Below are positions 34,827 through 43,480 of a stretch of DNA of 64,000 bases, in pieces (position 1 is the first letter of the stretch; the number at the start of each line of letters is the position of its first letter). The position numbers and the translations under genes are program-made. Origin of the DNA: CADEDV01 sp964412375 (lineage in GTDB: Bacteria; Bacteroidota; Bacteroidia; Chitinophagales; Chitinophagaceae); the NCBI GenBank assembly GCA_964412375.1, contig CAYPOD010000016.1, forward strand, positions 1 through 64,000. The letters are read 5' to 3'. The notes beneath the pieces were generated by a model. That model saw only the letters and a list, made by a program, of their open reading frames with translations. It was not told where the DNA came from and searched no databases.

Positions 34827-36187
34827 AACGAATAAACACCATATCGATCTTACTGGCAATTGTTGTATTATTCTCTTGCAATAATAATAAAGACCCACAT
34901 GCAGGACATCAAACTGAGGTTTCTAAGGATATGTACACCTGTCCGATGCCGGAAGATTCTGTATTCAGCGATAAACCGGATAAATGCCCGAAGTGTGGAA
35001 TGGATTTGATAAAAATGGAAATAAATGACCATCCACATGACAAAGTAGAATACACCTGCCCCATGCACCCTGAAATAATTAAAGATAAGCCCGGCACTTG
35101 TCCTGTTTGTGGAATGGGCTTAGTGAAAAAAGAATCAGACAGCAAAAAAGTGGGTGATATAGAACTGGAGTCATTGCTGAAACCGACCAATGAATTTGTT
35201 GTATCCTCTGTTCCGGTAACCACTATTGAACGAAGAGAAGAACAAATAGAGATAGATGCATTGGGTAATATTGCTTATGATACAAGACAGGCGGGAAGTA
35301 TTTCAGCAAGAGTATCCGGCAGAATTGAAAAACTCTATGTTCGCTACCGTTATCAGAAAATAAATAAAGGGCAAAGGATATTGGATATTTACAGTCCTGA
35401 ATTGCTTACTGCACAGCAGAATCTTTTGTTCCTGTTAAAAAATGATGCGTCGAACAGTAGCTTTATTGAAGCTGCAAAAGAAAAGCTCTTGCTTTTAGGA
35501 ATGAACAATGAGCAATTGCAGCAGGTCATTAAATCGGGCACACCATCATTAACAATAGCCGTATATAGCAATTACAGCGGCCATATTCATGAATCGACAA
35601 GTGGCGGCAGCATGGATACTGAAGCCGGCAACATGCGGGATATTTCTTTAATCACCGAAGAGCTGTCATTAAAAGAAGGAATGTATGTGCAGAAAGGCCA
35701 GTCTGTGTTTACGGTGTTTAACCCCGACAAAGCATGGGCTATTCTCTATATTTATGGGGATAACCAATCATTGGTAAAAACGGGTAACGCAGTAAGGGTT
35801 GTACCCGAGACAGCACCGGGTAAAGACTTCAGGGCAACTATTGATTTTATAGAACCATTTTACCGGAAAGAAAGTAAGACGCTTACTGTAAGAGTTTATT
35901 TTAATAACAGTGTTTTGAAAATTCCAATCGGAAGCCAGGTAAAAGCAACTGTTTTTGGGAATACAAAAGAAGCATACTGGTTGCCAAAGGAATCTGTTCT
36001 TTCATTGGGAATGGATAAAGTGGCTTTTCAAAAAACCGATGGAGGATTTAAGGCAAAGAAAATAAGTACAGGCATCATTCATGAAAAACACGTACAGGTA
36101 TTGGGTGGATTGACAGCAACAGATTCTGTTGCCGTCAACGCACAGTTTCTGATGGACAGTGAGAGTTTTATTAAAATAAAAAAATGA
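34823..36187 (+). CDS. cusB: CusB-type RND periplasmic adaptor with two heavy-metal-binding domains
   Basis: A 454-residue lipoprotein (lipobox LFSCNNN) that begins with a His-containing stretch and two HMBD repeats: YTCPMPEDSV to CPKCGMDL and YTCPMHPEI to CPVCGMGL. It then has the membrane-fusion core (barrel-sandwich SGRIEKLYVRYRYQKINKGQ, helical hairpin, beta-barrel). It links CusA to CusC and delivers Cu(I)/Ag(I) through its methionines. Starts at ATG in ATGA overlapping cusC; the next adaptor overlaps it in the same way. Confidence 0.92.
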   Translation: MKRINTISILLAIVVLFSCNNNKDPHAGHQTEVSKDMYTCPMPEDSVFSDKPDKCPKCGMDLIKMEINDHPHDKVEYTCPMHPEIIKDKPGTCPVCGMGLVKKESDSKKVGDIELESLLKPTNEFVVSSVPVTTIERREEQIEIDALGNIAYDTRQAGSISARVSGRIEKLYVRYRYQKINKGQRILDIYSPELLTAQQNLLFLLKNDASNSSFIEAAKEKLLLLGMNNEQLQQVIKSGTPSLTIAVYSNYSGHIHESTSGGSMDTEAGNMRDISLITEELSLKEGMYVQKGQSVFTVFNPDKAWAILYIYGDNQSLVKTGNAVRVVPETAPGKDFRATIDFIEPFYRKESKTLTVRVYFNNSVLKIPIGSQVKATVFGNTKEAYWLPKESVLSLGMDKVAFQKTDGGFKAKKISTGIIHEKHVQVLGGLTATDSVAVNAQFLMDSESFIKIKK

Positions 36188-37386
36188 TTATGCGATATAT
36201 CATAATAATCACAACCGTTTTATTGGTTGCTGCCTCTTGTAAAAACAAAAAGGAAACACCAAAAGACCCGGATACTTACTACACCTGCTCAATGGACCCG
36301 CAGGTGGTAGAATACAAACCGGGCAAATGTCCTATCTGCAAAATGGATTTGACACCGGTAAAGAAAAAGAATGGCGAGAATAAAGATGAATTGCAGTTAA
36401 GCGAACAGCAAATTCAGTTGGGCAATATTCAAACTGATACCATCCGTAACGGAACTATCGGCGACCAGTTAGTATTAACGGCCACCTTGAATTTTGACCA
36501 GATGAAAACATCGTCTGTAAGTTCAAGAGTGATGGGCAGAGTTGAAAAACTTTATTATAAAAATCTGGGGGATTATGTAAAGAAAGGGGCACCTTTTTAT
36601 GAAATATACAGTGAGGATTTGAACAATGCAAAGCAGGAATATATCCTGGCTTTGGATAGAAAAAAGGCATTTACTACTGAAACTGTTATTGACTTTGACC
36701 AATTGATTCAAAGCGCAAAAAATAAATTACTGCTTTGGGGAATAAGTGAAGCGCAACTAAATGAACTTGCAAATACAAGGAAGACAACACCCACAACAAC
36801 ATTTTACAGTACAGCCGGTGGCTATATTACACAGCTTGATATTCGTGAAGGAGATTATGTAATGGAAGGTGGCACTATTGTAAAGCTGGCCGACCTTTCT
36901 ACTTTATGGGCCGAGGCGCAGGTATATACATCACAGCTGGCTGAAGTGAACAGTAGCAGTATGGCTATCGTTCAGCTTCCTGATTTTGATAATAAGGAAA
37001 TCAAAGGAAGGATTGAATTTGTAAACCCTGAAATCAATCCCGATACAAGAATCAATCTTATACGTGTTTCTATTCCTAATCCAGGCAATCAATTAAAGCC
37101 CGGCATGCCTGCTTATGTATTACTGAAAAGTCCGCAGCGGCAATCACTCACTTTACCTATTGATGCGGTCATAAGAGATGGCAAAGGAGCTACTGTCTGG
37201 ATACAGACCGGTAAGAACACATTTAAAAGTGCAATGGTGCAAACGGGTCTGGAAAGTGATGACCGGATAGAAATAAGGTCAGGGCTAAAAACAGGTGATA
37301 TAGTTGTGTTAACCGGTGCATACTTGTTGCACAGTGAGTATGTGTTTAAAAAAGGGGCCGACCCGATGGCAGGACATGATCATTAG
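36184..37386 (+). CDS. cusB: Second CusB-type RND periplasmic adaptor
   Basis: A 400-residue lipoprotein (VAASCKNKK) with one HMBD-like repeat (YYTCSMDPQVVEYKPGKCPICKMDL), where the usual CGM is CKM, and the same adaptor core (MGRVEKLYYKNLGDYVKKGAPF; YITQLDIREGDYVMEGG). It ends in a His/Met tail (DPMAGHDH). It is divergent from the adaptor before it, so the pair is not a recent duplication; the two may form mixed hexamers or serve different metals. Four-bp overlap with the preceding gene. Confidence 0.9.
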   Translation: MIMRYIIIITTVLLVAASCKNKKETPKDPDTYYTCSMDPQVVEYKPGKCPICKMDLTPVKKKNGENKDELQLSEQQIQLGNIQTDTIRNGTIGDQLVLTATLNFDQMKTSSVSSRVMGRVEKLYYKNLGDYVKKGAPFYEIYSEDLNNAKQEYILALDRKKAFTTETVIDFDQLIQSAKNKLLLWGISEAQLNELANTRKTTPTTTFYSTAGGYITQLDIREGDYVMEGGTIVKLADLSTLWAEAQVYTSQLAEVNSSSMAIVQLPDFDNKEIKGRIEFVNPEINPDTRINLIRVSIPNPGNQLKPGMPAYVLLKSPQRQSLTLPIDAVIRDGKGATVWIQTGKNTFKSAMVQTGLESDDRIEIRSGLKTGDIVVLTGAYLLHSEYVFKKGADPMAGHDH

Positions 37387-37407
37387 TAAATTTTAAAAAA
37401 GAACAAT

Positions 37408-37974
37408 ATGAATCCAGTTTTCAAATTCTTGGTATCTGTTATTGCTTTGTTTGTCTGCATTGAGAGTGTCGCACAGAAAACAGAAGAAGTTTGCTATAAT
37501 CCAAACCTAATAAAAGACACCACTAAGAAAAGCATTAAATCAATGGCATTTGTTGTTGTAAAGGGGGATAGTATAAAAATCAATTATCATTCACCCGGTG
37601 TTCGTAAAAGAATAATCTGGGGCGGCCTTGTTCCTTATGATGAAGTATGGGTTACCGGTGCACATGATGCCACTACACTGGAAATGCCGAAAACGTTTGT
37701 AGTAAATGGTAAGAAAATACCGGCAGGTAAATATGCTTTCTTTACCATTCCGGGGAAAAAAGAATGGACGATAATCATTAATAAAAACTGGGAGCAGCAC
37801 CTGGCGTCAGAGTATGATGAAAAAGATGATATAGTAAGGCTGAAAGTGAAGCCTAAGAAAAACGACCATACGGAACGGCTGCAATATTTTATTGAAATCG
37901 AACAAAATATTGCAGGGACAATTGCTGTGGCATGGGAGAAACTAAGAGTGGAAATCCCTTTTAAAATACAATAG
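37408..37974 (+). CDS. DUF2911 domain exported protein
   Basis: A 188-residue protein with signal peptide (FLVSVIALFVCIESVAQ) and a single DUF2911 domain, recognised by YHSPGVRKRIIWGGLVPYDEVW, GAHDATTLEMPKTFVVNGKKIPAGKYAFF and a C-terminal WEKLRVEIPFKI. DUF2911 is a widespread Bacteroidota beta-sandwich of unknown role. It follows the second adaptor by 22 bp on the same strand and is the last intact gene of the cluster; a link to metal handling is only positional. Confidence 0.88.
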   Translation: MNPVFKFLVSVIALFVCIESVAQKTEEVCYNPNLIKDTTKKSIKSMAFVVVKGDSIKINYHSPGVRKRIIWGGLVPYDEVWVTGAHDATTLEMPKTFVVNGKKIPAGKYAFFTIPGKKEWTIIINKNWEQHLASEYDEKDDIVRLKVKPKKNDHTERLQYFIEIEQNIAGTIAVAWEKLRVEIPFKIQ

Positions 37975-38016
37975 AGTAAAAAATAATCTGATTTGCGATG
38001 AAAGATAAAAAAATAT

Positions 38017-38175
38017 ATGATACTTTTTCTGATATTCTTCAGCTTGGGTTGCAAAGACTCTTCAAAAAATAATTATGCAGAAAGTCCAACAAAAATTATT
38101 ACTCAAAATATCTTATTAAAAACACTTCAGGGTCAAGACTTGGATATTTCACAATTCAAGGGCAAAACAATTTGA
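38017..38175 (+). pseudogene. Truncated thioredoxin/TlpA-like lipoprotein
   Basis: A 52-codon frame starting MILFLIFFSLGCKDSSKN (lipobox SLGC) and continuing LLKTLQGQDLDISQFKGKTI before a TGA. QGQDLDISQFKGKTI matches the strand that in TlpA/redoxin proteins leads into the VLNFWATWC active site; the gene stops right at that point. It is therefore an N-terminal remnant cut off 22 bp before the structured element at 38197. Probably a former member of the metal island. Confidence 0.6.
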
Positions 38176-38196
38176 AGTTTCTAACAAGCCAACGCT

Positions 38197-38295
38197 GCAA
38201 GTCAGGCACATGGGCAGGCACACAAACCCAAAGCACAAAAGCCAACCTGCCCAAGAGCCTGACTTGCCCTGTACACGGCAACCATCTTTCGGTGC
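38197..38295 (+). repeat. Structured element, right copy (B)
   Basis: Predicted fold with perfect arms: outer GCAAGTCAGGC (38197-38207) with GCCTGACTTGC (38257-38267), internal loop ACA against AGA, inner TGGGCAGG (38211-38218) with CCTGCCCA (38246-38253), and a 27-base loop from CACACAAACC to GCCAA. The tail TACACGGCAACCA follows at 38272. Loop, internal loop and tail match copy A; stems do not match but pair within each copy. Further right, CGTCGC/GCGACG (38476-38492) forms another hairpin. The gap 37975-38598 holds no gene apart from the truncated frame at 38017. Confidence 0.75.
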
Positions 38296-38598
38296 AAAAA
38301 TGACCCACATTGTAGATGACCTAGAAGACAGGGTATGCGTACAACATGAGCATTTGTGCTATTGGACGAATAGCATCTTTCATCGTTCGGATCGCTGTTC
38401 AGCTTTTTGTCCGGGCTTGACATTTACTATTAAGCAACACAATATGTTTTGTACTTTAGTTCTTCGTTCGGTAGCCGTCGCCGGGAGCGACGACGAGATG
38501 AAGCCCCCAACAGCACAAATGCCTGAACGTTGCCCCTTTTTCTTAACTATCCCCTAACAGAAAAAAATTCCGTAAATTACAGACAGGAGGAACCCGAT

Positions 38599-39051
38599 AT
38601 GAAAAAGATCATACTGGCCGGTTTCGCCGGTTTATTAGGTTTATCAGTTTCCGCACAGTCTTACCGCGGTGACCGGGTAACGAAAAGCCCCGAACAACAA
38701 CTCAATGATATGTATTGCACCGGGATGTTCCGCTCCACGGAAGGAACCATCCTGGATGTGGCTTCCAATGTCAGCAGCCGCAGTTTTATCAACATCCTTG
38801 ACTGGCTGCAGGGCCGTGTAGCCGGTTTGCAGATCTATCCATCATCAACAGGCACACCTATACCTGTTATCCGGGGAGGCATTCCGGGCCTGTTCGTGGA
38901 TGAAATACCTATGCCGTTCAATTTCCTGAACTTTCTCAACGTTAACGATATTGCCATGGTGAAAGTGATCAAACAGCCTTTCTATGGCGGCTTTAACGGT
39001 GGCAATGGCGCCATTGCCATTTACACACTACGGGGGGAAGATGAAGAGTAA
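38599..39051 (+). CDS. Stand-alone TonB-receptor plug-like exported protein
   Basis: A 150-residue protein with signal peptide MKKIILAGFAGLLGLSVSAQ. The body looks like an isolated plug domain of a SusC-type receptor: LDWLQGRVAGLQI, then IPVIRGGIPGLFVDEIPM, and a final IAMVKVIKQPFYGGFNGGNGAIAIYTLRG. No beta-barrel follows; the stop is genuine in this frame. The frame is open from 38530, but the ATG at 38599 gives the signal peptide. Function unknown; it could bind TonB-system partners or be a remnant of a receptor. The next gene is convergent and 9 bp away. Confidence 0.8.
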   Translation: MKKIILAGFAGLLGLSVSAQSYRGDRVTKSPEQQLNDMYCTGMFRSTEGTILDVASNVSSRSFINILDWLQGRVAGLQIYPSSTGTPIPVIRGGIPGLFVDEIPMPFNFLNFLNVNDIAMVKVIKQPFYGGFNGGNGAIAIYTLRGEDEE

Positions 39052-39060
39052 TGAAGAGAA

Positions 39061-40281
39061 TCAGTTGCCTGGTAAATAATCCAGCGGCAGGCTGTCACCC
39101 ATTTTATCCGACCAGCTCCAGTAACCGAGAAAATACATATCCTTCGGGTTAAAATAATTCCCGTTTCTTTCTATCCAGACAGGGTTCAGTTCGGGCAGGA
39201 AAAGCAGTGACCGCTGAAAAGAGGGTTTCCTGTTTTGCATTTGCGACCGCAGGTATGCTTCTTTTTCCAATTCGCCTTTGTAAGTGACAACGAGGTAATC
39301 TGTAAAATAAAAAAGTTTGTGCCCGTTGTCTTCTTTCAGCAGCAGGCTGTCGGCAGTGAGCAGGTGGCTCCCATACACATCAGTTTCATCGAGCTGGCGC
39401 AGCACCGACTGGTAGTAGCGGACACTGTCGGGGTGAATACCTTCCTGTTCGCTTTGCGTAATAATGGCCACACCCCCTCCCATCATATTAGTTGTCCGTA
39501 CAGGTTTATAAATAGTTTTTACCCGTTCTTTCTCCGTATTCGGCACTTTCACCATACGGCGCACTTCAAAATTGTTTTCTGCCAGGCTATCCCTGTACAA
39601 ACTGCGGATAAAATGCATCATGGAACCATGATAGGCTTCGTCCCTTCTTTTTTGCAGCGCTTTGCGGTCACGGCCCGACTCCTCGTAAAGTGAATAGCCG
39701 AGGTAAACGGTGCTTTTTTCTTTGAAGTTGACTTCAAAATCCTCCAGTTGGTAGGTGATCGTATAACCCAATGCCCTGTTTTCGATCTTTAGCGGTTCAT
39801 CAGCAAAAGCAACCAAGCGGTTACTTTTTTTAAAATACCGGAAGCGTATTGCTTTTTCATTTTTGATGCGGCAGCGGACTGCGTTATCGGTGAAGCCGAT
39901 AAAATTTTCTGTAAAGGTCTTGCCCCATTTGTCCCAGCCTTCTTCCACATAAGGTTCTACAGTCACGTTCTGCAGTTCTTTCACTTTTATCTGCAACTCC
40001 ACCCGCAACTGCAGGGGCAGTTGTGCTTCGGTGAAAGGATAAACTACAGTTTCATAGCCAATGGAAGAAATGATGAGTTCATGTTTTCCGGCGGGCACAG
40101 CAGTCAGTTCAAACTGGCCGTTTGCATCGGACACCGTGCCTTTGGACGTATTGGTAATGAATACACTGCTGCCGGGAACCGCGGCGCCGGTAGTAGCGTT
40201 TACAACACGGCCTTTAATGCTGCGCTGGGCCATCCCATTGAGGGAAAGAAACAGCAATAAAATTGCCGGCATAGATTTCAT
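39061..40281 (-). CDS. Exported protein with CarboxypepD_reg-like N-terminal domain
   Basis: A 406-residue protein with signal peptide (MKSMPAILLLFLSLNGMAQ) and an N-terminal beta-sandwich (about 20-100) of the CarboxypepD_reg-like family: IKGRVVNATTGAAVPGSSVFI, TVSDANGQFEL and ISSIGYETVV. The other 300 residues, with YRDSLAENNFEVRR, resemble Bacteroidota outer-membrane-associated proteins of unknown function; no TonB barrel is present. A single-gene unit convergent with the plug-like gene. Confidence 0.82.
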   Translation of the reverse strand: MKSMPAILLLFLSLNGMAQRSIKGRVVNATTGAAVPGSSVFITNTSKGTVSDANGQFELTAVPAGKHELIISSIGYETVVYPFTEAQLPLQLRVELQIKVKELQNVTVEPYVEEGWDKWGKTFTENFIGFTDNAVRCRIKNEKAIRFRYFKKSNRLVAFADEPLKIENRALGYTITYQLEDFEVNFKEKSTVYLGYSLYEESGRDRKALQKRRDEAYHGSMMHFIRSLYRDSLAENNFEVRRMVKVPNTEKERVKTIYKPVRTTNMMGGGVAIITQSEQEGIHPDSVRYYQSVLRQLDETDVYGSHLLTADSLLLKEDNGHKLFYFTDYLVVTYKGELEKEAYLRSQMQNRKPSFQRSLLFLPELNPVWIERNGNYFNPKDMYFLGYWSWSDKMGDSLPLDYLPGN

Positions 40282-40348
40282 ACCGGCAATTTACTTTATG
40301 CAATTGTTTGCGACAGGTTTTATTAACCTTATTTAACTATCACACTGA

Positions 40349-40807
40349 TTATTTACTGAAACCTGTTTTGTCATCCTTGCTGATTACGAGGTAGTCTTTG
40401 CGGCCAATTGTGACGTAATACATCATGTATAAGAGGGCCGGCAGCGCCACAATAATGAGCAGGTAGTTGAGCCACTCCGGTCTTTTGCCCCCGGCGGAAA
40501 AGACATAGTAAAAATTCAAAGCCAGCACTACAAATAACGGAAAGGCGGTTTGCCAGTAATATTTCATGCCGCTGCGTACAAAGAGGTAAGCGGTTTCATT
40601 TTCACCCAAACTGATACCAAAGTCGCGGCTGCTGCACCAGTCCACTTTGCAGGTAAGGTTATGATGACCGGGGGTGAGCAGAAAATCTTTGGATTCGCCA
40701 TTGGCAATTGTGCCGGCCTGCTCCCCATCAATAAAAACTTTGAGGTTGCGGGCCCTGTTGAGCCATTCTGAAGAACGGCGGAGAACAATTCTTGATTTTC
40801 CTTCCAT
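40349..40807 (-). CDS. Hypothetical protein with PEGA-like domain and two membrane segments
   Basis: A 152-residue protein. The first 80 residues look like a small beta-domain (NLKVFIDGEQAGTIANGESKDFLLTPGHHNLTCKVDW) similar to PEGA or carbohydrate-binding-like folds. Two hydrophobic segments follow (FPLFVVLALNFYYVF and LLIIVALPALLYMMYYV), then a short charged tail. No signal peptide. I do not recognise a named family. It lies 43 bp downstream of aspartate kinase on the same strand. Confidence 0.65.
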   Translation of the reverse strand: MEGKSRIVLRRSSEWLNRARNLKVFIDGEQAGTIANGESKDFLLTPGHHNLTCKVDWCSSRDFGISLGENETAYLFVRSGMKYYWQTAFPLFVVLALNFYYVFSAGGKRPEWLNYLLIIVALPALLYMMYYVTIGRKDYLVISKDDKTGFSK

Positions 40808-40850
40808 GAGTTGATTTTTTTACAAGATAATAAACACGGGAAAAAAAACA

Positions 40851-42173
40851 TTACTCCAAGCCAAACATGCCGCGGTTGAGTTGTTGCAGTATCTGTGTTT
40901 TGTATTCCGCCGGCACCAGCAACGAAATATTATGCGGGCTGCCGCCATAGCTCACCATACGGACGGGGATGTTCATGATGGAACCAAAGAGTTTTTTCAC
41001 CATGTCCTGTGTCTGGGAAATCTCGTTGCCGACCACGGAAATGATGGTTTGATTCTTGTCCACCTCCACTGTGCCGAAGGGTTCCAGTTCTTTCAGGATT
41101 TCTTTCAGACTGGCATCGGTATCAATCGTCAAAGAAACGGCCACTTCAGAAGTGGTGATCATGTCAATGGGTGTGCGGTATTTTTCAAACACTTCAAATA
41201 TCTTCCGCAGGAAACCGTAGGCCAGCAACATGCGGCTGCTCTTGATGCGGATAGCGATGATATTATCTTTTGCGGCCACTGCTTTTACTCCCACGCTACC
41301 GGCCTGCTCAGCAATGAGAGTGCCCTTTGCTTCCGGCTGCATCGTGTTAAGCAGCTTTACAGGAATTTTATATTGCTGCGCCGGCCAGATAGAAGCCGGG
41401 TGCAGAATTTTAGCGCCGAAATAAGCCAGTTCCGCCGCTTCATCAAAACTGAGCTGTTCCACCGGTTGCGTCTTCTTCACCACCCTTGGGTCGTTGTTGT
41501 GCATGCCATCAATGTCTGTCCATATTTCACATACCGATGCATTGATGGCGGCTGCTATAAGTGATGCCGAATAGTCGCTCCCTCCCCTTTTGAGGTTATC
41601 CACTTCTCCCCTCGCATTGCGGCAGATATACCCTTGCGTTACAAACAATTTTTTATCCTTATGCTGCTGCAATAGTTGTGAGAGTTTTACTTTAATGCTG
41701 CCGATCTGCGGTTCATCATAACTGTCTATACTCATAAACTCCAATGCCGGCAGCAGCAGGTGATCAATGCCCTGCTCTTCGAGATAGGTGCAGAACAGTT
41801 TAGTGGAAAGAAGTTCTCCCTGTGCCAGAATGTCTTTACTCAAGGCTTCGCTGAAAGAAATACGCAGAATGATATTGAGAAACTCGAAATGTTCTGCTAC
41901 AATGGTTTTTGCTTTTGCCAACGCTTCAGGCTTTTTAACTAATTGCTCAACGAAAGCCTGGTAGTGAGCCTCCAGTTTATCAATGGATTGCTTGGCGGCG
42001 GTGCGGTCACCTTTTGCAATGTGTTCACCAATTTCCACTAGTGCATTGGTGGTACCGGACAATGCAGACAAAACAACAATTGTTGGCTCTGTTTCTTTTT
42101 TCACCAGCGACACAATGTGGTGCATCCGTTCCGGTTTGCCCACACTGGTGCCCCCAAACTTCATGATCTTCAT
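40851..42173 (-). CDS. lysC: Aspartate kinase
   Basis: A 440-residue monofunctional aspartokinase, the first step to lysine, threonine, methionine and diaminopimelate. N-terminal KFGGTSVGKPE (5-15), NLKRGGSDYSASLIAAA and GIDGMHNNDPRVV identify the kinase; two ACT domains occupy about 300-440, with AVSLTIDTD. The start follows an unusual run, GGGAGGGGGG read on the minus strand, which would be a rare Shine-Dalgarno-like site in this phylum. No homoserine dehydrogenase fusion. Confidence 0.93.
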   Translation of the reverse strand: MKIMKFGGTSVGKPERMHHIVSLVKKETEPTIVVLSALSGTTNALVEIGEHIAKGDRTAAKQSIDKLEAHYQAFVEQLVKKPEALAKAKTIVAEHFEFLNIILRISFSEALSKDILAQGELLSTKLFCTYLEEQGIDHLLLPALEFMSIDSYDEPQIGSIKVKLSQLLQQHKDKKLFVTQGYICRNARGEVDNLKRGGSDYSASLIAAAINASVCEIWTDIDGMHNNDPRVVKKTQPVEQLSFDEAAELAYFGAKILHPASIWPAQQYKIPVKLLNTMQPEAKGTLIAEQAGSVGVKAVAAKDNIIAIRIKSSRMLLAYGFLRKIFEVFEKYRTPIDMITTSEVAVSLTIDTDASLKEILKELEPFGTVEVDKNQTIISVVGNEISQTQDMVKKLFGSIMNIPVRMVSYGGSPHNISLLVPAEYKTQILQQLNRGMFGLE

Positions 42174-42256
42174 TTGTTCCCCCCTCCCGAGATTTTAAAG
42201 GATTATAAAACTGTTTGCCTTCGGCAGATCAACCTGCTTGTTTTCAGACAGGGCTG

Positions 42257-42264
42257 CAAAGATA
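42257..42264 (-). promoter_or_regulatory. -7 promoter element upstream of lysC
   Basis: Exact TAnnTTTG match (TATCTTTG on the minus strand), about 84 bp upstream of the lysC start. No -33 TTTG is found at the usual distance. Confidence 0.45.
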
Positions 42265-42321
42265 ACCGACAGGAGGATATGAATGCAGTGGCAAATGTTT
42301 CAAATTACAAAAACGAAATTT

Positions 42322-43401
42322 TCAGAGCGTCAATCCAAACTGTTGTCCCAGTTGGGTAAGATCTGATACGACTGCTTCATGCAGCGGTATACCGTTTTGC
42401 ATCCGCTCAACTTCAAACAACCGTTCGGGATCACCGGGCACCAGCACTTTTTCTTCACCAGGAATTGTTCTGGCATTGCGGAATCCCTGTATCCAATGAT
42501 CCATCGCAGCTTTAAATTCATTGGCCGGACGAAAGGCGTCCACTCTCATGGCCCCGAGAAAATGACCGATGCCTTTTCCGGGTTGTTGTGCCGGCATGGG
42601 CACATAAGCCGGGAATGGCGGTACCCAGGGTGCATAATTGGCGCCGCTTAACAGTGCAGAGAAAATATCCACTACAGCACCGAGTGCATAACCTTTGTGA
42701 GAACCATGCTCCCTGTCTCCACCGAGTGGTAATAAGGCACCGCCTTTTTTCAGAATATTGGCATCCGTGCTTGGATTTCCGTCTTTGTCCTGTACCCAGC
42801 CGGATGGTGTTTCTAAATTTTTACGTTGCAAAATTTCCAGCTTACCGTTTGCAGCGGTGGTGGTAGCGAGGTCTGCTACAAAAGGAGGTTCACTGCCGGC
42901 AGGCGTTGCTACACAAATGGGATTTGTGCCGAGCATTTTGTCAATTGAAAATGTCGGCGCTACCAGCGGGCTGGCATTGGTCATTGCCATACCGATCATA
43001 TCATACTGCAGGGCCATCATGGCATGATACGCTGCTATACCAAAATGATTGCTGTTTTGCACACTTACCCAACCTGTGCCCACCTGTTTTGCTTTTTCAA
43101 TAGCGACCTGCATGGCAAAGGGTGCAACGACTAATCCCAATCCACTGTCGCCATCCACCACGGCAGTAGAAGGTGCTTCATGAATTATTCTGATAACAGG
43201 TGTTGCATTCACTCTTTTTGCTTCCCAAAGCCGGACATAACCACTGAGACGGGCTATGCCATGTGAATCTATACCGCGAAGATCAGCAGACAATAATGTT
43301 TTTGCAGCTGTATCAGCATGTTCCGCCGGGCAGCCGATTTGTTGGAATAGGGCTTTTGTAAAATCAAACAAGTGCTGGTAAGAAAAAAATTGCTCGGGCA
43401 T
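42322..43401 (-). CDS. Ldh family oxidoreductase (malate/L-lactate/ureidoglycolate type)
   Basis: A 359-residue NAD(P)-dependent dehydrogenase of the L-sulfolactate/malate dehydrogenase fold. Seen are LLSADLRGIDSHGIARL, NSNHFGIAAYHAM with the catalytic histidine, NASPLVAPTF and GGDREHGSHKGYALG. Substrates in the family are 2-hydroxy acids. An upstream ATG at 43446 gives a signal-like extension, but MPEQFFSYQHLF at 43401 fits the family start. It ends the operon that includes the three exported oxidative sugar enzymes and may reduce or oxidise their final keto-acid in the cytoplasm; a 79-bp gap separates it from them. Confidence 0.85.
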   Translation of the reverse strand: MPEQFFSYQHLFDFTKALFQQIGCPAEHADTAAKTLLSADLRGIDSHGIARLSGYVRLWEAKRVNATPVIRIIHEAPSTAVVDGDSGLGLVVAPFAMQVAIEKAKQVGTGWVSVQNSNHFGIAAYHAMMALQYDMIGMAMTNASPLVAPTFSIDKMLGTNPICVATPAGSEPPFVADLATTTAANGKLEILQRKNLETPSGWVQDKDGNPSTDANILKKGGALLPLGGDREHGSHKGYALGAVVDIFSALLSGANYAPWVPPFPAYVPMPAQQPGKGIGHFLGAMRVDAFRPANEFKAAMDHWIQGFRNARTIPGEEKVLVPGDPERLFEVERMQNGIPLHEAVVSDLTQLGQQFGLTL

Positions 43402-43480
43402 GAGGCAAAGAAAAGGAAAAATTACCGCAGAGGCGCTGAGATGCAACGAATATTAGCCTGGTTCTTCGTGTCGCAGTGGC

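Noticed and set aside
38210..38557. 115-residue open frame over the right flank of the metal island
   Set aside because: Covers structured element B and non-coding sequence; composition is not protein-like and no family is recognisable.
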